Source: Nannobrachium achirus (lineage: Eukaryota > Chordata > Actinopteri > Myctophiformes > Myctophidae). Taken from it: a stretch of DNA of 64,000 nt. The notes below the pieces were generated by a model. It worked only from the letters and a program-made list of their open reading frames with translations. It was not told the origin of the DNA and ran no database searches. A program made the position numbers and the translations under genes. The stretch lies in the NCBI GenBank assembly GCA_963921795.1, contig OY997658.1:30691363-30755362 (forward strand), read 5' to 3'. This document shows, one piece after another, positions 11,567 through 64,000 of this stretch; position 1 is the first letter of the stretch; every line of letters starts with the position of its first letter.

Positions 11567-11687
11567 GACTTCAGTGCTGCAACACCTTGAAAAGGGAGGG
11601 ATTTTGTAACAAAGGATAAATAACAGTATGTAGAACGCGACAATGCTTGGGTTAGAACAGGGCCGAGCCCACACATGTGCACATTAC

Positions 11688-27668
<15,981 letters not shown>

Positions 27669-27720
27669 GATGAGTGAAGGGTTGGGACGCTTAAAAGCGT
27701 CTTACGGGTGAAACAGTGGC

Positions 27721-27790
27721 CTTTTATAACGGTATGAAGTCGGAGTGTTGAGCAGCAAGCCGCACGGTTTGCCGGCGATTTCTTCTAGAA
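27721..27790 (-). promoter_or_regulatory. cct5: cct5 promoter: TATA box and heat-shock element
   Basis: On the minus strand TATAAAAG lies at 27728-27721, about 55 bases before the start codon. TTCTAGAAGGAAC (27783-27795 on +) contains the palindromic HSE core TTCTAGAA (27783-27790), about 60 bases further upstream. CCT subunit genes are known HSF1 targets in vertebrates, so a heat-shock-responsive promoter is plausible. The transcription start is inferred. Confidence 0.5.
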
Positions 27791-27867
27791 GGAACTCGGG
27801 GCGGAGACCGTGTTGCCAGATACATATAGAAGAAAGAGAGAAATAAGCATCCGCATGAGCGCTCGGC

Positions 27868-27892
27868 AAAAATAGCTGATGTACAATCTCAC
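27868..27892. repeat. Half hairpin of the palindrome family
   Basis: AAAAATAGCTGATGTACAAT followed by CTCAC resembles one outer arm. No partner arm was found nearby. Confidence 0.4.
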
Positions 27893-28203
27893 TTTTCTTT
27901 CATTCTTTTATTTGTTATAACATTGTAACAACACAAATCTTGAATGTGGGGTGGGGTCCCTGCATGGCATAAAATATTGTCAGTATTAAAGTGGTTTTCT
28001 GAATAGTATCTTTCTCTTCCTGGCTATTAAATGACATCGCATTGGGACAAAATAGGTAATAACGGCTAATGTGTGACATGTAATTAATGTAAAAAAAAGA
28101 AAAAGAACTGTGTGTGGGACTGGGGGGAGTACTTTTTTTTGTAGGATTTTTCAGCAGCCTACTGTTTCCACTACATCTACAAATGAGCTGAAGTTGTTAA
28201 TAC

Positions 28204-28251
<48 letters not shown>

Positions 28252-28440
28252 GACTTTATTAGAAGTTTGCATAGGAAAAGGTACAGTTTCATGACGGTAC
28301 TAGTAAAAGTGTACAATATTTGCCTCTGAGATGTAGTGTAAGTGGAGTAGAAGTAAACATAAATACCTCAAGTAAAGTACAAATGCCTCAAAACTGTACT
28401 TTTAAGTACAGTTATATAACGTGCTTGTTTACACCACTGA
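28204..28440 (-). mobile_element. LINE 3' tail with (TTGA)n, followed by MITE fragment
   Basis: (TTGA)n at 28204-28249 is followed by AGACTTTATTAGAAGTTTGC ATAGGAAAAGGTACAGT. Read on the minus strand this is a non-LTR retrotransposon 3' end with an AATAAAG and a tetranucleotide tail. The same end occurs at 36990-37060 and 46738. From about 28290 an ACTTGAG/AAGTAC-type MITE remnant ends in TTTACACCACTG. Confidence 0.65.
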
Positions 28441-29258
28441 TATACCAATATTTACAAGCGACTTAACATAAAAAAAAGCCAAATTTCGCTTATAATAAGC
28501 AGACATGGCAACACCTAGACTAGACCAACAGCGATGAGTCGTACCCAAGGTAGAAACTTTCGGTTGCAATGCAGTGAATGCACCACGCTAGACTGGCATC
28601 CGGTCTGGGTGTACAGCGGATACGGAAATGGTACATGCATGTATGTGTGTTTGCAAATGACCGGATACAGTAGGCGGGCTCTAAACCGCGGATCACACTG
28701 GTTAATTCGGAATAGAAACCAAGTATTCTCCACATACTCAAGGCACGTAACAAAACTATCAAATTTCAGTGATGTATGTTAGAAACCATGCGTATAAAAA
28801 AAAAATCTTAAAAAAAAAAAAAAATCACAACTGTAAAGCGTTCATTTTAATTTTTTTATTCATCTTTGACGCCCTTTCTAACATGGATGGTTCCGTCCAA
28901 TCTCGTGCGAGCACGCGAGATATTGTTGTATGCCATGAATGGAAGAGTCATGTCCGTAGTCAAAGTAGGAGAAGCTATTTTGGAGGTACAAAACAAACTT
29001 TCTTTAACACATTCCGACAAACCTAATTGCTGTTGTGTGCATTTCGATACGTTTCACTTAGTTAAATGTCACTGAATTATAGTTTTTTTTACTGACAGCT
29101 GAGCTGACCAAGGCTGACACTGTCTCTGTGACCATCAGTTGTTTAGCATTACAACACTTACACTACCATAAATGTAGGCCTACTGTCTTTAATCATTACA
29201 ACTGTCTTGTAGAGAAGTATTGAAGTATTTCCCCCTTTTTATTTTAATAACTCCATTC

Positions 29259-29280
29259 CACGTGCTTTTTTGTGACGTAA
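29259..29280 (+). promoter_or_regulatory. mtrr: mtrr upstream E-box and CRE-like sites
   Basis: CACGTG at 29259-29264 and TGACGTAA at 29273-29280 lie about 60-80 bases before the first ATG of the putative mtrr first exon. They are ordinary short motifs; only their clustering just upstream of the exon supports a promoter role. Confidence 0.35.
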
Positions 29281-29319
29281 TGTCCGGGGGTGGTTCATGG
29301 TGGTCCTCTTGAGGGTGCT

Positions 29320-29397
29320 TTTAAAAGATCTCCACAATGTTGCAGAGCATATTCTGTGGCAGCCGGTCTGTTTATTTTCCAGACTCTCAGCGACTAG
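29320..29397 (+). promoter_or_regulatory. mtrr: Probable mtrr 5' untranslated exon with upstream ORF
   Basis: The segment ends at 29397 with CTAG|GTAAGAG, a strong donor, and would join the acceptor TTGCAG at 29999. It contains an ATG at 29337. After splicing, that frame reads 25 codons and stops (TGA at 30014-30016) just past the main ATG at 30001, which lies in another frame. The exon assignment rests on position and splice signal only. Confidence 0.45.
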
Positions 29398-29653
29398 GTA
29401 AGAGTGTCATGCAAATCTGTGGCTGCTAAAATCGTGTTTTAGTTTATGTGAACTTCTGTGTTGACCAGCAATGAACCTACTTGACTCTGTGCCAGCTAAA
29501 ATCATTTGTTTAGTTGAACTTCTGTGTTGACCATCAATGATTCAACTAATTGGCACACAAGGTTATTAATAGTTATTGATAATATGCACAGTTTGCACAT
29601 ATTATAGCTAGTAGTCATTCCAGAAATTCATCACTAATAGGACAATGAGAATG

Positions 29654-29656
<3 letters not shown>

Positions 29657-29713
<57 letters not shown>
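29657..29713. repeat. (AT)n microsatellite
   Basis: About 28 AT units in the inferred first intron of mtrr. Confidence 0.95.
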
Positions 29714-29719
<6 letters not shown>

Positions 29720-30000
29720 CACAATGCGACATAGCTCTGTTTACACAATGCTGTACCCCCTCCAACTGTATATATCTTCCCCATTTTCAACTGTTTTTAT
29801 TTTATTTGTGACACTTGCTTTGGCAATGTAAACGTATGTTTTCTCATGCCAATAAAGCTCCTTTGAATTGAATTGATATTTTAGCTACATCTCAATTCTC
29901 AAGTCGTATCATAGCAACCATTTTAGGACCGGTGCAGAGCCTATTTGGGATTCCTTGCGAATTTCTGAAATAATTTGGTTGTGTTTCTTACTATTGCAGA

Positions 30001-58177
<28,177 letters not shown>

Positions 58178-58282
58178 GTACGGCTGTTTGTAGCTGCATG
58201 CAACGCAACGCGTTTACCTGATAGGGCATGGCAGTTTAACCCATTCAGAACGGGTACACACTATTTTATGCTTTAACTACTG

Positions 58283-58355
58283 AAAAATAGCAGATATACA
58301 AGCTCACAGCGCGGCACCGAGTGCCGCGCTGCAAGCTTGTAGATCTGCTATTTTT
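58283..58355. repeat. Palindromic hairpin, family copy 17
   Basis: Class A: inner stem AGCGCGGCAC/GTGCCGCGCT, loop CGA. Confidence 0.9.
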
Positions 58356-58714
58356 GAAAAATCGTGAAAATTAGAATTTTGACCCGATTCTATAAGTGTC
58401 TTTTGAATCCTTCTAAGGTTTTTTTTGAAAAACCCATGTTTCTATGTCAGCAATCTGGCCAGCCATCGTCAAAGAAAAGGTCCTTTTCACTTAACTGGAG
58501 CTCAGTTAGTCTGTTCTTGAGAGACTTCTATGTCAGTGGTGCTCAAACCTTTTCATGTGAAGGACCCCCAAACTGATATGTATTTGGCCACGGACCCGCA
58601 TCTCAAAATATCTAGTTCCAGGGACCACCCAGAAGCAAAATTTGAGTTACAAACGTTCGCTTTGAAAATACATATATTCAAAGATTGGCACACATTTTCA
58701 CGACTTAAAAAAAA

Positions 58715-58774
58715 ACTACAAGCTAGCAGCGCGGCACTCGGCGCCGCGCTGTGAGCTTGTATATCTGCTATTTT
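58715..58774. repeat. Palindromic hairpin, family copy 18
   Basis: Class A inner stem GCGCGGCACTC/GGCGCCGCGC type with an altered loop; the left outer arm is shortened to ACTACAAGCTAGC. Confidence 0.85.
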
Positions 58775-58919
58775 CACTGGTTAAAGCATTCAATAATGTT
58801 AGGCCTAAATGGGTTAAGCCCCGCCCCGCACTCACTCTGGAGTCGGAAGCGGTTTCCCCATTCATTTCACCGTAGACATTTCATTTATTTAACACTTATG
58901 TTGCAATGATTTTTTCCGG

Positions 58920-59290
58920 CCAATGTCCCGCGTTGCCATGGTTACCATAGACTTCCATGTAATTGTGCAATTGTGTAAAAAGTGCACGCCCATGCCTAGA
59001 TGATGCACCACGTGTGTGCACACTGTTCACAGCTTTCAAACAAAAAAATCCGCTTCAGTTCAGGCATTCATGATTTATCAGCCATTATGTTTTCTTCAGA
59101 TGTAAACAAACATGGCTGCCATGTTTGAAAGAATGGGTTGGTATGGGGGTTAAACATGCAATTTCGTGATCGCGATCATGCCTAATACATTTCTGGAGGT
59201 CCACATTTTTTTTTTTCAAAAACGGCCCAAACTCGGGAAACTCGGGGTTGGCACAGGGGTAGTACCTTTTCAAACTCGGGGAAACTCGGG
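58920..59290. repeat. Dispersed repeat with GATCGCGATC palindrome
   Basis: Blocks CATAGACTTCCATGTAATT, CCATGCCTAGATGATGCACC, CAGCTTTCAAACAAAAAAATCCG and GTGATCGCGATCATGCCTA recur at 61375-61640, and partly at 24205-24330. Followed by CTCGGGGTTGGCAC direct repeats. Class unknown. Confidence 0.6.
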
Positions 59291-60674
59291 GTTGGCACCA
59301 GATGTGTTAAACATCCTTTAAGCCTCTGACAAAGCCACCCCGGCATTTTGAGGAATCACGACAATGAACTCATTTTGTTGAATGCAACGTTTAATTAGAA
59401 AGCTTAACAAAAAATTGTGTACATATTTTTGGTCAAAACTGCAGAAACTCTCCCACAAAGCATTGCAAATGACATTTATTTCCTGAAATGTATCCCATAA
59501 ACCACGGTCAATTTAGTTATCCAGGCCAGGATATGGCCTGACAAGTAGTGATTTTCATCTCTGTGGACGCTCTTCTCTTCATATTTAAAACAGTGCATCA
59601 TATTTGCAAAAGAAAGACGCTTTTTTTTTCCTTCTAGTTTTTACTAAAACTAGAGTGATTGCATACATACGTGGGGTTTCTACATGAGCATATAGAACCA
59701 TTTTACAACCACAAGCCTAGTGGAAAGTGTTCATTGAATTGTTACGACTTTGTGGCTGATACGGTAATTAAATCCCCTATAGTGAAAATGAATGGGCAGT
59801 TTACTTCTACAGGTCCTCACTGCAATGCCCTATAAGGCTGAGTAGGCTGAATACCAGTCTTGACATAGGGCCTACATACCGAGCATGCGTATGGTCGTTG
59901 TTGGGTGGAAACCTCATATGCCCAAAACGGCTATTCTTGGGGAAATGGGGAAAAAAGAACCTGTGTTGTGTTGTTATTATTTAGTCAAAAGCTCTGACTC
60001 TCAAAAGCAGGGGCACATCTAGGTCTCTACTACAAGGGTATTCAACAGGGGGTCCGGGACCCCTAGGGGGTCCTCAGATTCACTACATGGGGTCCTCCAA
60101 ACCTTTGTGTGATAACATTGAACACCATATATGGGCATAAAGATCTGCCACTCCAACATTACTTCTGAGACTCCTACATTCAATCCCTCAGATACTGTGC
60201 ACAGTCTGCACACCCCCCCTGGGTAGAGAACTAGTTATTATATTTTTTATTATTATACATTTTTAATTATAACATTTTATAATTCTGTTACATCTGCTCA
60301 CTAATTATCCACTCCTGGCTCCTCAGTCCACAGTTTTCTTTCCAAAAACCATTTACATGTAAAAGCTCCAGAAATATTGCATAATCCTGCGTGCCTTCCT
60401 ATTGGCCTAGTCAGCTTGCTATATTGCACAGAACATTCTCCTTATATACCACCTACAACCTGTGTTAAAACAAGGACACTGTTGTAAATGAACAATGTTT
60501 ACTTTATAAAAAAAACATGTGGTCAGTGGTGGTCACTCAGATGCTCTTAGTTTAGATTCCTCTTAGCTAGGCCAGCGAGCGCCCCTGAACTTTGACTTTC
60601 AGTTGCATTATTGCACATACTAGGTATAGCCTTAATGCAATAATATTATTTCATAATTGAAATACATTTTTTCC

Positions 60675-60676
<2 letters not shown>
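59291..60676. other. mtrr intron, no exon recognised
   Basis: Non-coding. A GGGGGTCCGGGACCCC-type repeat fragment at about 60030-60100; otherwise AT-rich sequence. None of the missing mtrr C-terminal exons is visible. Confidence 0.6.

Positions 60677-60758
<82 letters not shown>
60677..60758. repeat. (CA)n microsatellite
   Basis: About 41 uninterrupted CA units. Confidence 0.97.
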
Positions 60759-60759
<1 letters not shown>

Positions 60760-60819
60760 TTCAGCTGATTTACCTACTATTACGCTACGTGCGCATTTGG
60801 GAGACATCGCTACTGTAGT

Positions 60820-62100
60820 TAGGGATGCCCCGATCACGTTTTTTTTGCTCCCGATCCAATACCGATCAAATATTATTGCTTCCGATTCGATTCCGATCTT
60901 TCCCGATCCGATCTTTTGGCAAGGCATTAAGAAAAAAAAATTCTATTCATTCTATCACTTAGTGTAGCACTGAATCAACAAATTAAAAACAAAGCTTATG
61001 AGTAGTGTATAGTGATATAGGCCTACTAGTGCAGTGTTTCTCAAGCATTGTGCAGCGGACCTTTGGTGTGGCCTTTGAAATTTGGCAGTGAAGTCACGAT
61101 TTAAGGACTTTTAAAACCTGTTTAATACCTCAAAAAATAAAATAAAATAGACCATTAGAGCATCAAAAATAATCAACAAACTATATAAAAACTGGTAAAA
61201 CATTGGCCATTTTTAAAGTTGAAACAAAATAAGTTAAGAACCAATTAACCAGTCTGCTTGAAAAGTATGCATCTGTAGCTGCTAGTTGACAGTGCAGAGA
61301 GACATAATTGCCTTCCTTTGATCCATTAACTCATATGCTGCCATTTAACAATACCTTCGTACTCTTTAACTGCCATTCGTCTCCATAGACTTCCATGTAA
61401 TTCATAGTGCACGGATCATGCACACCCATGCCTAGATAATGCACCACGTGTGTCCACATTGCTCACAGCTTTCAAACAAAAAAATCCGAATGGAAATCCG
61501 TTCAGGCATTCATGAGATAGCAGCCATTATGTTTTACACTGTTGTGAGCTTGGAGGTCTGCTACCTGAGTTGTATGGGGGTTGTATGGGGGTTAAACAAG
61601 CAATTTCGCGATCGCTATCATGCCTACTAACGTTTTTGGGGTCCCAAAACATTTTTTGAAAAAAAAATTCTTTTGAATTTTTTTTTTTTTTTTTTTTCAA
61701 AATGGCGGAAATTCTCGGGTTCCTCGGGCGTGGCAGGGAGGGACATCGCGAAATTCTCGGGTTCCTCGGGTTTGGCAGGGTATGAGTTAACAAGGGGCCA
61801 TTACTACTTATTGGCATCAGCTGGCAGCTGGACACAGAGTCTGACACAATCACCTCCCCTCTGCAGGGCTCTCTGTCTGTCTTATTTCTCCAAAAGCCCT
61901 TGAATATGATTGAAAATGATTAAGGATTACTGTGATTATGGTAAGCTTACATTTCATATCGCATTCACCTTACCTGTAACTTTCACTACTCCCAGAATTA
62001 TTATTATTTTTTTTTCTTTTCGATATTTTTTTCCCATCTCCGATCTTATAAAAATGACCATATCGGCATCCGATCACGTGATCGGGATCGGGCAACACTA
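60820..62100. mobile_element. hAT-type element with nested repeat
   Basis: Ends TAGGGATGCCCCGATCACG and GATCGGGATCGGGCAACACTA. Flanks ACTGTAGT (60812-60819) and ACTTTAGT (62101-62108), 7/8. It is 1281 bp with many CCGATC/GATCGG motifs. The dispersed repeat described at 58920 is inserted at 61375-61800, including one degenerate arm of the palindrome family (61543-61565). No transposase frame. Confidence 0.82.
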
Positions 62101-62109
62101 ACTTTAGTC

Positions 62110-64000
62110 TATTGGAACTTACGTGGATTTTAGTTTGGTCAATTGGATTTATCTATACTATAATTTTGCGAATGTCTGAGTGAGTGAGTGTCTGTCTGTC
62201 TGTCTCAGCGTTTCTCCTCGGTGGCTGGAGCAATTGATCTGAAATCGCATCACCATCAGCATATGAACACACCTGACATAACTGTTGGCTGGCCCTCTTT
62301 CAGATGTTGTCATGTAGATCGGTACACAGTATCTCTGTAGCCTTTAAACGAAACGGGTATCTTACATTGATGCTCCTACATATTATCATGCAAACACAGT
62401 TAAAGTTACTTTCCATCCCTCATATACTGTGTGCACAGTGCACACATCCCATAACCCACACACTGCACATCATTTCGGAGCTCATATCTTTGAACGGGTA
62501 AGGGCTAGTTGTATTAACATACTCTACCGTAAAGATTGGAGAAAAATACATGTTGTTCATTAAAAATAAAAATAAAAGTTACATAGTTCTGTTTTAATTT
62601 ACAAATAAAAACGTAAATCATTGAAATATAGAGATACATGGTTTCTGGCCGACAGGCATGGCAATGTTAGTCATTCTCTTGGTCCGTCCAACATTTTGAT
62701 CCCAAACATGATGCCATGAAAGCCACACGCTGGATTACCATGGAATTTGCTGTGCACCGTCACACTCCCAGGAGGATGACCCATACTGATTTAAGTGACC
62801 CCATGGCCTTTCCTCATTAAGCCAAAATATCCACTTTTACAGGATAAAGATGAACTCAAAATCGAACTGGTCGATTGCCATGAAAGCGCATTTCATGTTC
62901 CCTAACCATTTGAGTGACCCATGCCATTTCTTCTAGCACCACCCTTAGGCCAGAATGTCCAACTGTTAAACTGTCCAACTCTTTTAAAATCACTTTATAG
63001 TTTTGTTATAGTAATAATCTACTGTCCTTGAAGGAATATTTGTCTTCACATACTTTATTTTATTGTTTGCAGTATGTTAAGGCTTCAGTGAATATACAAT
63101 TTATAAGCTCTATGCACTGTATAGCAATGTCAGCCGGTTCAAACCACTTTGTTGTATAGTGGCAGATAAACAGTAGTAACGGATACATGAGGTTAAAATG
63201 GTAACAGATTTAGAACATAGACCATGTGCAGGTGAGACATCATTTAGCAGCATAGGGTATTGGGGGCTCTTGCTCTCATGGTACAAAGATTTGAAAGTGA
63301 TGTATCGATGCAAACTTCAGGAACACGTATTCAGCAAATTTATATTTCTCACAATGGTGGCATACTGTATCAGTGGTTCTCAAACTTTCAATGACCCCCA
63401 GTTTGGTATGCATCAAGGCCACGGAACAAGTATACAAATGTAACCAAATGGCCTCGGAAGGGTCCATTAGGTTCCATTTGTACACTCTCAGAGTTACAGA
63501 CTGGTACGGGTCCATTTGGTTACCTAAGGTGGTATACAAATGTGCTGTTTTGACTCAATGACCCTTATTCAGCCTGTGCTTCACAAATGAAAGCCAGGTA
63601 AAAAGTTCTGAAAACATAGGAGAATGTCTAGCACCCTGATAGAATGGTGACTTAATGTGTGACAAAGGATTATTTTAAGAGAAAATGCATTAATATATGA
63701 ACATCATTAACATTCAAACTATGCATATCTTTGAACCAACAATTGCATAAGACCTGGTTTAAAGCGACAATTTACAATTTAAGCATTTAGCAGACGCTCT
63801 TAATCCAGAGCGACTTACAATAAGCAAGGTAATACATCAGTACATCAACATCAATCCATCAACTGGAAAGAAAGTAGGCAAATTTAAGAAAAAAATCACC
63901 TATTCATAAAAATGTAATAAAATTAGATGCTATCTAAATTACATGTATGGTCAATTGAGGGTAGGTATAAGTGCCATGGGCTAAGGTGAAGTCTGAATAG
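62110..64000. other. mtrr intron to window end, no exon recognised
   Basis: Non-coding as far as I can see. 62160-62500 resembles a dispersed teleost repeat (TTTTGCGAATGTCTG, GTCTGTCTGTCTC). 63370-63560 has a GTGGTTCTCAAAC-type fragment. 63775-63830 carries the widespread ATTTAGCAGACGCTCTTAAT and AGAGCGACTTACAATAAG repeat. The remaining mtrr exons (NADPH domain, C-terminal Trp region) must lie beyond 64000. Confidence 0.55.

Larger units (their letters stand above)
58240..58813. mobile_element. piggyBac-like MITE, TTAA flanks, two hairpins (copy c, interior reversed)
   Basis: TTAA at 58236-58239 and 58814-58817. Right end TAGGCCTAAATGGG; left end CCCATTCAGAACGG is diverged. It is 574 bp. The interior (GGATTC/GAATCC block, GACTAACTGAGCTCC, GGGGGTCC blocks) runs in the opposite direction from copies a and b. 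Starts 62 bases after mtrr exon 58059-58177. Confidence 0.88.

Noticed and set aside
58178..64000. Search for the remaining mtrr exons (LFFGCRH-type, YVCGD-type and C-terminal Trp motifs)
   Set aside because: No frame with these motifs and splice signals was found, so the gene is reported as cut by the window edge.

Overview
This window looks like teleost nuclear DNA. Genes are split into short exons with GT-AG introns, and the introns are full of short non-autonomous DNA transposons, a non-LTR retrotransposon, tRNA-type SINEs and very long (CA)n, (GA)n and (AT)n microsatellites. The species cannot be told from the sequence. I found no CRISPR array, prokaryotic operon, tRNA or rRNA gene.

Four protein-coding genes are supported exon by exon. 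Positions 780-11800 hold a direct tandem duplication of cmbl (carboxymethylenebutenolidase homolog, + strand). Copy 2 (coding 7626-10134) encodes 245 aa, the length of human CMBL, with the expected Cys132-Asp179-His212 triad. Copy 1 (coding 2264-4989) encodes 237 aa and has an Asn codon in place of the nucleophilic cysteine. Behind copy 1 lies a decayed relic of the last exon of cct5, so the duplicated block carried the tail of the convergent neighbour. cct5 (chaperonin TCP1 subunit epsilon, - strand, 27668 down to 11688) is complete: 11 exons, 541 aa. mtrr (methionine synthase reductase, + strand, from 30001) has eleven coding exons here. It runs off the right edge inside an intron, and roughly the last 115 residues are missing.

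Layout: cmbl copy 1 and cct5-tail relic (0.8-5.7 kb); cmbl copy 2 with a hAT element in its 3' UTR (6.5-11.6 kb); cct5 (11.7-27.7 kb); an intergenic region with the two divergent promoters (27.7-30 kb); mtrr (30-64 kb, very long introns). cmbl copy 2 and cct5 converge with poly(A) signals only tens of bases apart. CMBL is a cytosolic serine/cysteine-type hydrolase, CCT5 a subunit of the cytosolic chaperonin and MTRR the flavoprotein that reactivates methionine synthase. Apart from shared neighbourhood I see no pathway linking them.

Most of the remainder is transposon-derived. At least twelve elements can be delimited by matching ends and target-site duplications (8 bp for hAT type, TTAA for piggyBac type, TAA or TA for others). 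The most unusual structure is a dispersed family of about 60-75 bp near-perfect palindromes, about 18 copies including half copies. They share the outer arm (AGATCTACAAGCTCACA type) but have different, still self-complementary inner stems. They usually sit inside other, unrelated miniature transposons. A second large structure is a 7.5 kb inverted repeat (45.4-53.0 kb) in an mtrr intron that contains nested hAT and LINE insertions.
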